Assembly (NCBI GenBank): GCA_031841125.1
Contig: CM063112.1
Location: 19,246,603 to 19,310,602, forward strand
DNA from: Acanthococcus lagerstroemiae
Taxonomy: Eukaryota > Arthropoda > Insecta > Hemiptera > Eriococcidae
Length of the DNA: 64,000 nucleotides
Direction of reading: 5' to 3'
In this document: positions 23,926 through 35,888 of the stretch, one piece after another
Layout: each line of letters starts with the position of its first letter
How positions within the stretch are numbered: the first letter of the stretch is position 1
The notes under the pieces: generated by a model
The model's input: only the letters and a program-made list of their open reading frames with translations
Told to the model about the DNA's origin: nothing
Databases searched by the model: none
Translations under genes and position numbers: made by a program

Positions 23926-24150
23926 TATTATTTATTTTAATTATCAATTATTTTGATTATTAATGTATCAACCATTTTAATTATCATCATATTGTTTTGA
24001 TAATTGATATAAATTTATTCTAATTATTGTAGGCATATAACTCATCAATACATCAATTAAATCGATTATTGATATGTTAATTATTTTGATTATCATTATA
24101 TTAATTAGTACTAAATCAATTAGTTCAATTATTAACATACCAGTTATTTT
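23926..24150. repeat. AT-rich degenerate repeat (ATTATTTTGATTATTAAT type)
   Basis: The motif ATTATTTTGATTATTAATGT recurs with many changes here and at about 22640-22790. It is probably a decayed AT minisatellite. Confidence 0.5.
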
Positions 24151-25089
24151 TATTAGCTAGTTCATGAAATTAGGAAAAAATAAAATTGGAGGACCAAAGG
24201 GCGAGAATTAGGGCGAATTGATATGGAATAACCTCCTTATTGTTTCATTATCATTTTTTTAAAAGTACATATATGATGCGATCTGAGAAAAAGTAAACCG
24301 GCAAACTTCAGTTTGCTGAGAGCAAAAAAACGAAAATAAGGTCGACATTAGCATTTTGCGGGGTTTGGCGGGAATCGATAAAAGTACTCGTACATTTCGA
24401 GAACATGCCACAGAAATAATAGAAAATGAGAACAGGCCGGTAAAAAGTACTTCTAGAACTTTTTTTTTTCCCGTGAATATTATCATCACTTATGACATTC
24501 CGAATAATTTTTTGTTAAAAAACAGGTTCGCTAACTTTAAAGCCGTTTTTTCCAAAACTAAATTTTTTGTATGGCTAATTTTAAAGTACTGTAACTTGGC
24601 TATTCTTTAGTTTATTCGATTCACAGCTTCTTCATACCCTACTATCTCGAAATTCATGTTTGCCGACTTTGTGTACCTTTTCTCAGATTGCATCACAAAT
24701 GAAGATTGTCTTATTTTTTTAAATATTTTTTACTGTGATCTACGCCTTCGTGCCAAGGGGAAAGGAAAAGTCAATTTTTTAATATGTATGTCATTATTCT
24801 TTTTTGTCCTCTGTTTTATCATTTAAAGGTTTTTCCCGGAGGGGCGGGGGTAAGATTTTCAATAAATAGAGGGACGTAGAAGAACTTATAATAAAAATAG
24901 AATGAGACATAATAAGGTATATTAAAAGCACAATGAGGTGTGATATTGGATAAATAAAGATATAAAGACACAATACTGACCTACTGAAGATATAAAGAAA
25001 CATAATAAAAGCATAGTAAGGTATGACGAAGGCAGAACAAGACTGGTAACTCTACCATCTTTTCTTCTTCTAAATAAGTCTAAACATTT

Positions 25090-27240
25090 GTACTCAAACT
25101 ACAGTTTCTTCTTGTCTGGTGCGGGTGGGTTGTTAATTGATTGATTATGTTCGGGATTTGAGGTCTTCATCCAGTGTTGTCTCGCTGTTTGTAGGTGTTC
25201 GAGGTATCTGACTTCATGTTTTCGTGTTGTCCTTGCCCCTGTACCTATGGACACTGTGTTTCTTTTCATAGGCTGCGATCTCACTACTCGCTGGCTCCTG
25301 CCGCTTCCAAATGCTTGAAAAGATAACGTCGCTTTTAGCTCCGCTATAACACGCCTTCATGGATAACACTTCTTGGCCAACTTTGCAAAAGGTTGGCATC
25401 TGTACTCGAGCAGAGTTGGGAGCGGACACGACCAGTCGCTCATTTAAGGGCTAGTCAGCTCCTCTCTAGCAGTTACAGATCCTTCTGAGTACAGTCCCAG
25501 AGTATGTGTTACATCCTCTTCTGGACTTGCCTCACCCTTGTCGCATTTAGGACTAGCAATTTTCTGCTTCCAGTGTAGGTCCTGGGCGAAGTCCCTATGT
25601 TGTGTCAGAAGTTGAGTTACATTGGTGTACGAGGGATGTCGCAGAAGTAAGGTTCCCTATCTTTGTATTTCCATTGCATGCGCGTTGTACTCGTATAGAG
25701 TGATGCGGTGAACGGAGAACTGTTGCGCAGGCTTATCTGACAACACCGTAAAAATATCAAGTGCGCATGTTGAGAAGCAACGGTGAACCAGTACACGAAA
25801 CATGAAACATGGATCTCCCGCGCGAATGTTCATCCAAGTAGTGTAGTGCGTTCAGTAATATTATTCTTGACAGCGAAAAATGAACCACCTAGCGCCATCA
25901 ATCGGCAGTTGATCGAAGTGCTTGGCCCAGGTGTAATTACAGCAACACGTGCGTAAGTGGTGTCGCACGTTTTGTAGTGGTCGACGCAAGGTGCATGATC
26001 TACCGCCGCTGTCAAGATGTCAAGAATAATATTACGGAACGCACTACACACTTGGATGGACGTTCGCGCGTGAGATCCATGTTTCCTGTACTGTACTGGT
26101 TCACCATACACTGTTGTTTCTCGACATGTGCACTTGACATTTTTAGTGTTGTCAGATCCTGCGCAACATTTCCCCGTTCACCGCATCACTCTACAACGTG
26201 TGCAATGGAAACAAAGATTGGGAATTTTACTTCTGCGACATATCTCATATACAAACCTTGTCTTACTCTGACCCTTACATCGGAAGTGAAGTCTTCAGTG
26301 AGCCTAGCCGTTTCTTTTTCAATGATTCTACTTCTTCAGTCCTGTTATTTCTTTTCTTTTTTCCCTCTTTTTGTTCCTTATGTTTCTTTTCAGCCTACTC
26401 GATCTGCCACTTCTCTACAGCTTTGTCAATCAGTTTCTGTCTCATTGTCTTCTTTCCTGCAGGAGTAATTGCTTCCTTACTTTTACCATTGTATCGTTTT
26501 CGCCATTCTATCTCTAGGTCTATGGGCAGGTTCCTGCTGGTAACGTACTGGGCCTCGCACGATGTATGTGACACCAGCATGTTCCTCTGTCCTTTCTAGA
26601 GAGTTCGACCGCCCTTGTTGGTAGGCGTGGTCGGCTGTTTAGATTGTGCATGGATTACAATTGGTAGACTCCAGTGTGCAATTTTTGTATTTGTACCATC
26701 TTAAAACCCCATTCTTTTCCATCTGCACGGCGAATCCGCTAGAAAATTGCATCCGCTTTTTTAGTGAGGAACCGTATGTGCTTATCGTTCCGTTTGATGA
26801 TATCCTTCCTAATAGACATCGCAGGGTCCCCATAAAGCTGAGTCTTGCTCTATTTAGCTCAGCTGCGAGCATAGGGGCTTTCAACTTACCGCTCATCTTC
26901 AGTAGTTGATACTAGACTTCTTCTTCTTCAGGCGCCATATCTGATGTTGGACGTTGGCAGTCGCGGTTTCTGACGCACGACTCTCCTGGCCAGGTTAGTC
27001 GAGGTAATTTGCCGTTGCTTTCCCCACGGTTTTGTTGCGTTAGAGTTTTCCTTTTCTGTGCCGAAGAGTGTGCAGCCGTAGTTCGCTTACCAGCGACGTG
27101 TTTCACGACGTTCAGTAAGCTGTCCACGATGTGCACACCCACAGCACCAATCTTTCTGATCTTGTGGTCACACACCCTGCGATTGTAATGCCTTGTTCGC
27201 GTGAACTGGTGGGGTTTAGTCGCCGAAAACTCCATCTTCG
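25090..27240 (-). mobile_element. Suspected decayed retroelement, family not identified
   Basis: GC content is higher than in the surroundings, and several minus-strand frames look protein-like: about 27235-26912 (basic, His/Arg-rich), 26896-26639, 26580-26395 (Lys/Glu-rich, KAVEKWQIE) and 25429-25100 (AAYEKKHSVHRYRGKDN then ARQHWMKTSNPEHNQS). In another frame near 25510-25560 a KCDKGE..EEDVTHTL motif resembles the Cys/His motif near the C-terminus of non-LTR polyproteins. Frames are broken by stops. I cannot name the family and the boundaries are approximate. Confidence 0.35.
25620..26260. repeat. Large inverted repeat (arms about 240-260 bp)
   Basis: The left arm (about 25620-25880) and right arm (about 26010-26260) are inverted copies at roughly 80 % identity by eye: 'gagtgatgcggtgaacgg' at about 25700 pairs with 'ccgttcaccgcatcactc' at about 26175, and the 'aatattattcttgaca' blocks flank a spacer of about 120 bp. 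It lies within the suspected retroelement remains. Confidence 0.75.
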
Positions 27241-27401
27241 CTGTCGTTGCTTATTTTGTAAGTTCTTGCATCATTTTCGTTACTTTTTCTTGGGGTTCTC
27301 TTTTCGTTCTAGCCCCGGTGGTCGCTGTAGCGTTATCTGTGTACACTGTTTTTTCACATCCTTCTGGGAAGGGCGGCTCGAGGAAGCTGTTGAACGACGC
27401 T

Positions 27402-27725
27402 CAGGGATGTTGGTGTAGACAAATCTGCATAGACAAATACATTTGTCTACATGTAAACAATGTAATGCGGACAAATAGTGTACACAAATATAAACAAATG
27501 TCAACAAAGGGCGTAGGTAGCAGTACAGCCACCTACAATCTTTTAATTGTGATCTTGTGAATTCAATAAGTCAAAAGAATTTAATTTGGATTTATTATTG
27601 TGAATTTGTGATTAACTGATTACATGTACGAGTATATTAGCTTTTTTATCATTTTCGGAATTGTTTACATTTATCTACTTTTGTATACTTTCTACATATT
27701 GTCTACGTGTAAACGAACATCCCTG
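27402..27725. mobile_element. hAT-type miniature element (324 bp)
   Basis: The left end is CAGGGATGTTGGTGTAGACA; the right end read inverted is CAGGGATGTTCGTTTACACG. It is flanked by a perfect 8-bp duplication ACGACGCT (27394-27401 and 27726-27733). The interior is rich in GTAGACAAAT/TTTGTCTAC. Confidence 0.92.
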
Positions 27726-27774
27726 ACGACGCTATCTAGTGGTAGGCGGACACCAACCTGTGACTTCTTTTCAG

Positions 27775-27852
27775 GTTTCTGAAACTGACCAGGATGAGAG
27801 GCCGCCAAGCTCGATCGAACGCTCCTTTGATGGCCCTAATTCGAGTCTCTAG
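27775..27852 (+). CDS. Candidate orphan last exon (or start of a 3'-UTR exon)
   Basis: A good acceptor (pyrimidine-rich, CTTCTTTTCAG ending at 27774) opens a frame of 25 codons ending in TAG at 27850-27852, with residues such as DQDERPPSS and SFDGPNSS that look like a normal hydrophilic C-terminus. It is followed by 1.25 kb of UTR-like DNA with poly(A) signals. I could not find matching upstream coding exons between Sec62 and this point. A second frame would give 31 codons, so phase is not fixed. Alternative: a 3'-UTR exon of Sec62. Confidence 0.28.
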   Translation, partial: VSETDQDERPPSSIERSFDGPNSSL

Positions 27853-29099
27853 CTTCTATGGTTCTGCTTAGGACTGCTTTATGTAATTGATTATTTCGAC
27901 TTTCATTTTGTTTTGTTTTTTTCTTCAAGTTGGAAAATGTACGTTTCCGACTTTGGTATGCTGTGTTACAATTGATCGGGCAATGCTTCTTCTGCTGCAT
28001 TCATCGATAATTTGCACATATTTTTAGATCTTAAGTTGCTGTATGTATTCGAGGTCCTAAAAACGAAAACAGAAATACAAAGTTAGAAATATCGAACTCT
28101 GTTGGATGGTAGGAGAAAAACTTTCGGGTCTATCTATGGTAACAATTACGTACGCCATTTCCTCGGGTTGTTTTGTATAATCGCACGCTTGCGTCTCCCC
28201 GCGGCGAGCTTTTATCCATCTTTGCCAATTTGTAATTATTTTGAAAGCTCGATTTTCTGAAAGAGAATAAAAGAAACGCGTTTAAAAGCTAATTCGACAA
28301 ATCAGCGTTTTGTATTCGGAAAAACAAACAGCCGACGTTGTGTGTTTTCACATATACGGTCGGTAATTTCAATATTTTTACAAATCGCGTCGTAATTTTT
28401 GTGTTCATTCGTTTGCCAGCGGATACAGAGAGAATTAATTAGAATTTTTACATTCTGTTGCAGACTTCTCGTCGTGCGGTATCGTGAACAAAAATATTCG
28501 AGTATTTCACCAACCGGCACCGTCGCTTTTTAATGTTTCATCGTTTGAACGGGCATTTTGAATGCGTTTTCGAAATGGTTCGACACACACACACACACAG
28601 TTTTTGTACATAAATTTCGCGTGATTTTTTATTCACCGTACGTTTTACATTATTATTTTAACCGATTTTTCGCGCCATCGAGGTTAACGTCGTATGCCAT
28701 GTCATTTTTTTCTCTTTTTGTTTTTGTTTTTTTCGTCTCCAAATTGCATTTAAGGAACACAGTCATATGGCGTAGAGCTACTGTACCTCCTTTTAGAACG
28801 AAAACATTCAAGTATTTATTTTTTGTACGTTGTCTGTTATACTATTAAATTATTTTTTATACCATTTTCCTCTTTTTTTTCCTGTTTCTTCCCTCCTTTT
28901 TTTTTCTTTTTCATTTCTGTAATAAATTATTATTGTTAATTGTTGTAGTTGTGAACTCCTAAGTATAAGATTCTACGTTATTTCTCTGTTTGTTTCTCTC
29001 CCTCCCTCTTTCTTTTTTTGTATAAATTGTTAACTCACTTGTAAGATATTTATTAAACTTGATATTCGCTTATAATAACGATTCGCGTTCGAAATAAAA
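27853..29099 (+). other. UTR-like block with several poly(A) signals
   Basis: AT-rich but non-repetitive DNA. AATAAA occurs at about 28265-28270 and 28920-28926 and in the cluster ending 29094-29099, together with short CA and T tracts (CA run at about 28583-28598). It reads like a long 3' UTR with alternative ends. No mobile element was recognised here. Confidence 0.35.
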
Positions 29100-30330
29100 A
29101 AATTTAAGCAAAATGAAACATGCTTCCTAATGTACGTTCATTCCGGTGAATGTTACATGTCCGCCCTGTCGTTATAAATTAAAATCGTATTATCGGACCG
29201 GCTTGATTTTTATTTATTTTTTTATTCGATTTGAAGTGTGCTGCTGGCGCTCGTTATTCATTTAATATCGCCCCGGAAATGGAGGTGGCGATGTGCCGTT
29301 CAATTGCAAAACGTGATAAATCTGTCAGCGTGTCGCGACAATACGAAAAAATTATACCTATGTACACTCACGATTGAATACTCTTCCAGTTGCTATACAT
29401 AGGTGCCGATTGAGCAGGCATGCTAGACGCACATCATTAAAATAACCTTTGGGTCGATGGGAGGTACAACGAATTGACGAAGCAGTAGGATTACGTTATA
29501 TACTTTTTGAAACCTCGAAACTCGTCGTCGTCTCTCAAATTTTCCATTTAATTAGAAAAGTTTTCGGTAAACGAGGTGTAACGATTATATTAGTCGCGGG
29601 TAGTTGGTGAGCGAAGGCGGGGGCCCGAAAAGGCGGTAATTAATTCGAGTTTAAGAGGCGCCTCGGAACGCAAACGACGTTTGTACGAAGTGACCAAAAA
29701 CTTGGTAATCTGGTACGCTGCCCAGGTCCTCTGAAAACGGAGAGCAGGGCTGTCGGCAGCTCCGGCTATTAATCTCGTCTCCGGGAGTACGCTCAAGAGT
29801 CGCCGTCGCCGTTACCGTTGGCTGACTCGTTAGCATCGGGTATTAATTTCACGCTCGATGCATGCTGAGAGAAACGATTTTTATTTTTTCACTTTTTCGT
29901 CATTTTTAATAACGCCCTGCTTTTTCGGTTCCATCGCACGAAAAACGCTTTTATAAATCTCGAATTTCAAATAATTAGTTCCCTTTCCCTCGCGAGCAAA
30001 GTAGTCGAGTGGAAAGTGTTTATCGTGTTCGTCATTTAGGTGAACAAAGAAAGAAAAAAAAAAAAAAAAGGTGACTGAAAAGCGATCCAGACATTGACAA
30101 AAACCAAGTTTCTCGAACAAGAAGAATTCGTTTGTAGGCGACGATCTTTCAAAATTTTGCGTGTTGTGAGGATTTCCAGTGAGCAGGGTAACAGCATCCA
30201 GGGACCTGTAACAATCAAGTTAGTCGTATAGCTAGAGTAACCAGATTGGCTAAAAATATAAAAAAGTGCATTCAATTTTGATGTGTTTGAAATGGAGCCA
30301 ACATTTTTTGCTTGCTACTTTCGCAATTTA
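29100..30330. other. Non-coding, partly CpG-rich DNA
   Basis: The stretch 29580-29860 is noticeably richer in CpG and in TAATTAATTC / TATTAATCTC motifs than its surroundings, which could mark a regulatory element. No open frame resembles a known protein. Confidence 0.3.
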
Positions 30331-30341
30331 TGACTTTTACT

Positions 30342-30937
30342 CAGAGATGGGCGTTGTTCACTATGTAATGAACTTGCTCTTGCTCTTGTTCTTTTCCATT
30401 TTTAGCGAACTAGTTCTTGCTCTTGTTCACTTGGTTTTCCAACTGATCTAGTTCATCGTTTGTTCATTAAAAAGAACCTTTTTGCTCTTGGTCTTGCTCA
30501 TTTAAAAATAGGGTTTTGTACAAAAAAATTGCGAGCAAATTTTTTTGGGGTTAATAGCCTACATTTGAAAACTAGGCTGTTGCCCAAACAATTTTTCTTT
30601 CACCCCTATTGAAATCCTATGAGATTGTTGATTAAAATTTAAACATCAAATAAAAATCCAATAATGTTGTAATTTGTAATTGTAACTCTGAAACCATTAT
30701 GAAAGTTGAAACTAAGGTCTGGAAAGTGGAAATATACAAGAAAATAAAGCCAATAAAAGAAAATCACGAAAAAATATATGAACAAAGAATGAACAAGTTG
30801 ATCAGGTCCAAAAATTGTGAACTAGTTCTTATTTTTGTTATTTTTTGGGGGAGATGAACTAGTTCAGAACTGAGTTCACCAAATAGTGAACAAGAGCAAG
30901 TGAACAACTTGCTCTTCAAGAGCAACGCCCATATCTG
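30342..30937. mobile_element. Inverted-repeat hAT-like element with AGAGCAAG repeats (596 bp)
   Basis: The left end is CAGAGATGGGCGTTG; the right end read inverted is CAGATATGGGCGTTG. The interior near both ends carries many copies of GAACAAGAGCAAG and GAACTAGTTC. The flanking 8-mers (CTTTTACT, CTTTCTCC) agree at 5 of 8, so the duplication is only partly preserved. Confidence 0.72.
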
Positions 30938-31318
30938 CTTTCTCCGCTCGCAATTCATCACCTCGTTACATAATAATTGCCTCAATGCTTGCATATGTTT
31001 ACGGTTGAGTGAATAAGCGGGTTTCTTTTAGAACAAACATATTTGTTGTCTTTAAATTTTTATTTATTTCTTTAAAACAATGTTTTTTTTGATTAGATGA
31101 AAAATTTTAATCTGAAAAACAAAGTGTTATATTAAAAAAAAAAAAAAAAAAACGAAAAAAAACACGAAAGGAGTGGGTAGTTACCTGATACTACCTACAT
31201 AGGAAGTGTCTGGTAGAAAAGAAAAATAGAATGAACAATACGTTATAAAATCGTTGGAAAAATTCAAAAAAAGGAAACGCAAAATTTTCTAAATTCAAGT
31301 TGAACATTCAATCATTTT

Positions 31319-31650
31319 CATAAGCGCCAACTTATGGAAAATATTGGGGGAGGGGGAGGGGGGCAGAATCAAAGTTATCACGGTTCTTAGGAGCATCAAA
31401 AATCTCTCCTTTTGAAAATTCAAATGGTCGTCTTCTATCTATTTTGGTGCCAAAATTATGCCCTTCTCAGTATTATTTATCATATTTTACTTTCTTTTTT
31501 GTTAAATTAAAAAATTGATGGTAACATTTGTTCTACTTTTTCCATTTTTTAAGTGAAAATACTGGGGGGGGGGCGTCGCCCCTATAATGTTTTCATTGGA
31601 GGGCTTTACCCCCCCCCCCCACTCCCAAAAAAGCCAAGTCGGCGCCTATG
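31319..31650. mobile_element. hAT-type miniature element with CATAGGCGCC ends (332 bp)
   Basis: The left end is CATAAGCGCCAACTT; the right end read inverted is CATAGGCGCCGACTTGG. Flanking 8-mers ATCATTTT (31311-31318) and ATAATTTT (31651-31658) match at 7 of 8. G and C tracts lie near the ends. Confidence 0.78.
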
Positions 31651-31884
31651 ATAATTTTTGAGACAATCGATAATAAAAATAATAAAATAGTTCTGTTACT
31701 TTAAAATGAAAAAAGTTTCTTTTCACTAAAACATGTACAGGTGAAGTGGGATAGTTGCATAAACGGAGTAAACGCATATTCGTGACGTCACAAGCACAAA
31801 AAGTAAAATCTGAGCGTGCTATCTGATGGCACGCAAAGGTAGTACCTTCATCAACATACCAACCTTGCCGAACAACTTTGGAGC

Positions 31885-33430
31885 GTGGTGTGGTGGGACG
31901 TATGACGATGCACGCATGCCAAAACAACCCCTGAGACACCGCACCCCCGGCCCCGGAAACTACCCTTACCAGTATCGCATCAGTGACCGGAAGGACGTAT
32001 TGAGGTCGGCCCGAGCCCCCATTTCACCGTGCCGCTTCCGGTGCACGCGTCCTGCCAGAGCCACCATGGGGTTCCCTACTGACCGAGATTCGCGCTCCCC
32101 GAGCGTTAGCCTGGAATTTAGGTCCCCCACAGCCGGGCGCGCTTCCTCTTCACTCACCACTCACCTCCTTGGCTTCGTACGTGTGGCGACGCAGGCAGGT
32201 GTTGACGGCGGGAGAGCCCTGCCGAAATGTCCGCAGCAGCTGCAGCAGCTTTCCTAGGATGGTACAGAGTTGTCCTGTTCGATGGTGTGGGCCGAGCTTG
32301 GTTCGTCGTCGGCCTTCTGCTTCGATCACTCCGTCTGCATCTTCCTCTTCATGATGGCCGAAACAAAGGCCAACATCCGGTTCCAACTGCTTCGACTCTT
32401 CATCATCTCCGGAACCAGGGTGTCCGGCGCGAGACGGCTCATCACACCGTCGTCGTCGTTGATGCTTCCTCCACCGGGATCGATTGCTGTTGCTGCCATC
32501 CTGCGCCTCTCCTGCTCCCAGGCCCCGGACACAGGGTGTGCAAAAGTGTGTCCTCCGCCCCTCGATTACAGTGCGTGCACACGGGGCTCAGCGCTATCGC
32601 CATCCGGTGTAGGTACGTGCCGAAGCACCCGTGGCCGCTCAAGACTTGGGTCAGGTGGAAGTTCAGCTCTCCGTGCGATCTTCCTGCCCATACATCGAGG
32701 TCGCGTATCAGCGCTTGGGTCCACTCGCCCTTGGTCGAATGGACGAGCGCGTCCTTCCACGTCCGAAGCGTGTCCCGCTGGATGACTCGCTTAACCCGCA
32801 GTTCTTCCCATTTCGTCTTCGCTCTCTTCGTGCCGTATACCTGCGCTATCTCGCCGGCCTTGAGTTCGATTGGCGGTATATACGCTAAAACACGCCTACT
32901 GCCTCCGAAGAAACAGTGCGGTACGCCTTGACACACCTCATCGCGGCTTTTCGCTGAATTTTCTCCATCTCCGCTCTTCTGTGGGGAATCTTGATAGCGT
33001 CCACAAATACTGGCGCCCCGTACAGAGGGACCGACATGATGACGTTGACGTACATCTTTCTCCGCTTCTCTCCCAGTCCTCCTAGGTTCGACATCAAGCG
33101 GGACAGCTGTCCAGCTACTCGATCCGCCGTCTCAGCTGCCTGTCGGAAGTGCTCTCGGAAATGCAACTTCCAGTTGAATCACAGCCCCAGGTACTTCTGG
33201 GCTGTACTTGTGTCTCGTCGTGAACAACGCAGCTTCCGTCTTCTGTACTGCTAAGCACAGCCCTGCGGACTCGATCCAGTGGCTGAGCATCTCCAACGCC
33301 TGGTTAACTCGTCGCGTGACCTCTGCTGTCGACTCGGCTTGGCACACCACTAGCGTGTCGTCGGCGTAGCAGATCAGCTTGGCGCTTGGTGGTAGTGCCA
33401 GCCTCAGCATTCCGTTGAAGGCGACGTTCT
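31885..33430 (-). mobile_element. R1-like non-LTR retrotransposon, 5'-truncated copy 1
   Basis: Minus-strand frames in order from 33430: reverse transcriptase palm with intact CYADDTLVV (about 33365-33340), thumb region (HWIESAGLCLAVQKTEAALF), KRRKMYVNVIMSVPLYGAPVF (about 33060-33000), then a C-terminal Cys/His motif CTHCNRGAEDTLLHTLC (about 32590-32540) and a 3' non-coding part. Several frameshifts and stops make it dead. The 3' end is shared with copies at 42607 and 49574. The upstream RT fingers and endonuclease are missing. Confidence 0.85.
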
Positions 33431-33723
33431 ACAAGAAAGTTCCGAGAGATGTAAATGCATGCCGCACGGACACAACCTTTTCATATATCTGTTAAGGAAC
33501 TGCACCAATAATACGAGTATGTAACATAAATTTCAAGTTAGTTTTGCAGAGATAGTTTTGTCAGAAAGTCCCGTTAAAGTTCACTTGACTAATTTTGCTT
33601 TGCGGTTATCCTACTTCACCTATTATTATTATTTTTTTTCTTTCTGAGTATAGGTACATTAAACAATGTAGTCCTCAGTTCAAAATTTATAATTTATGAC
33701 TCAATGAATTTTGAAAAGAACCG

Positions 33724-33870
33724 TTCATATTTCAGAACGTATTAATGGAACTCTGAAACTTGAGTCTCTCCCCCCGGTGAGTTTTATAGACCCTTTTCAT
33801 ATTTCAAAATGCATCAATGGAATTTTGGAACTCAAGTCCTTCCCATCCCGCCCCAGAAATATAATTCTGT
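33724..33870. repeat. Two tandem copies of an approximately 72-bp unit
   Basis: The block TTCATATTTCAGAACGTATT (33724) recurs as TTCATATTTCAAAATGCATC (33796), with the following 50 bp also alike and both units ending in C-rich DNA. Confidence 0.6.
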
Positions 33871-34608
33871 CCCAGTCACTGATCAAACTATAGGCATAAT
33901 AAAGAAGTCATGGGTCATCGCCCTCTTTCAGAATCCATTTTACCCTCCAAAACAAACGAATAAAGCATTTCTCTTCCATTCCAGAGCAAATCGTAGAATC
34001 GGCGGGGTTCTTTGTTGAGTTCAAAAATTCATAATAATTTGATAATAATTAGGATTTTTGTTTGCGAGATGATTTTAAAAATGAACGATAATTCTGCGAA
34101 ACTGGGATTCGATAAATCGGGTTTTCCATCCGAACCCTAATTTAGGCTCCGAATCCAAATTTTTCTGTCTTGAAGCGAGCGAAAAATTGACTACTCTTGA
34201 AGTATTAAACTAAGTATTGAACTAAGGGTATCTTGCATCGTTGCATATTCGAAAATTCATTCAGTTTGTTGTTCTGGTCCTTGAATTTGGCTCCCAGATC
34301 GACATTCCACCTTCAAAATGAGAAAATTGCTTATTAAAATCAAGCGAAGTTCAGAACTAGGGGTGCCATGAGTTGCTCATTTCGAATAAGATGAAGTACT
34401 AAATCTTAAAATCTAGGTATCGAATGTTAATCCTTTTTTCAAGGTTTAAAATAAATCTTCGTTGGAGCCCTCGCAACTTTTTATTTTGTAATGAATTTCA
34501 TAGAATGAACCTTCATCAACCGTTCTATAAAGTTTGAGCTGTGAAAAAGTGCTTTGTGTTATCGCGTGATAATTTTGAAGATCCTTTGTTGAAAAATGTG
34601 CTAAAATT

Positions 34609-35385
34609 TAGGGATGTTAAAGCTAAATGAACTATAGCTTCGCTTCCGGCTTCCATTATTCCCCCACTGAAACTGCTTCCAACTTCCGACTTTTTGCTTA
34701 AATACAAAAACTTCCAGCTTCCTGTTTTTTGGCCTCCAGCTTCCATCTCCATGCCTATCAAAATTTTTCAAGGGGAGTTAGTGGTTTTTAATTTCGCGCT
34801 CCAAGTTTTAATTTTTTGATTGCTTTTGTCATAAAACTTAGAATATTCCAGCGATTTATATTGGCAGAACGATCAACGTTCAACACTGCTGCCTCGTATG
34901 ATAGTCGTTGAAGCTTGAAACACAAAAGGGGCAAAGCCACGAAGGGGGATCTGACACCACCACTCTCCCCTCCCTTGGCATCAGCCGAAAATGTGAAAAA
35001 ATTTTAATTTATTCTGGTAATAGTAAGTATTACACATGTAATGTTGTAAAAGTGAAACGAACTCCCCCCCCCCCTTTATACCAAGTCTGGCTACGCCACT
35101 GAAACACAATGTTGTTTCTTTGAAAACTAGAACTGGCTGAGTATATTGATCGACCAGACCGAGGAAAATGGAAAGAATAATGGTAAAAGAAACGTAAAAT
35201 TCGCAAATGTAAAATAATTAAGTAGCAGAAAGAAGACGCTAAAAGAAATTGAAAAATAACTGGCTTCCGCTACCAGCTTCCAGTTTTTACATCAAGCTTC
35301 CAACTTTTAGCTTCTGCTACTTTTAGATAGAATTCATTGGCTTCCAGCCTCCAACCTCCAACTTCCATTTCAATTTCCATCCCTG
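34609..35385. mobile_element. hAT-type element with CTTCCAACTT repeats (777 bp)
   Basis: The left end is TAGGGATGTTAAAG (first base mutated from C), and the right end read inverted is CAGGGATGGAAATTG. It is flanked by a perfect 8-bp duplication CTAAAATT (34601-34608 and 35386-35393). Both subterminal parts are packed with CTTCCAGCTT/CTTCCAACTT motifs. It contains the smaller hAT element at 34926-35101. Confidence 0.85.
34926..35101. mobile_element. hAT-type miniature element nested in 34609-35385 (176 bp)
   Basis: The right end read inverted is CAGTGGCGTAGCCAGACTTG; the left end is an eroded form (AAGGGGCAAAGCCA). It is flanked by a perfect 8-bp duplication AAACACAA (34918-34925 and 35102-35109). 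It belongs to the same end family as 12171-12883. Confidence 0.88.
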
Positions 35386-35888
35386 CTAAAATTAATCAAT
35401 TTTCGAATTTAGGAAAAAGTACTTTGGAAATATCGAAATGGTAAACACTGAGTTCAAATGAAGTATACCTTTGGAAAATTTTGAAATTTTCAATTCGAAC
35501 CGGCTATTTGCGGGTCACATGTATCTGACTGAAAAATAATAATAAAAAGTGTTCCAATTCAATGCTTTTTTAGAAAATTTGCAGTTTTATGAGCTAACCT
35601 ACCAGTGTTAGTGATATAATTCATATTTCCGATGTCAAAGATCAAGATTTCAGGGTTTGAAGATCAACTTTTTTCTTGGGGGGGGGGGGGAGTTGGCCAT
35701 GCCATGTACATAATATTTGGCAAACATTTTCATATTTGGGAGAAGTGCCAAATGTTCATCTAGGTAGTGAATGTTGACCAGATCACCATTTGATATATTT
35801 TTTTTTTAAATGTGTCTGGAAAGGAAACGATTGTACATTTTACCATCCGGATGGAAATGTATGAAATGTTTCAGTGTGTAAATAAATG

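Noticed and set aside
27201..27560. 119-codon + strand frame with hydrophobic stretches, possible membrane protein
   Set aside because: It runs into the hAT element at 27402 and overlaps minus-strand retroelement-like frames; there is no recognisable family.
28583..28598. CA microsatellite as a notable repeat
   Set aside because: Only about eight units; ordinary.
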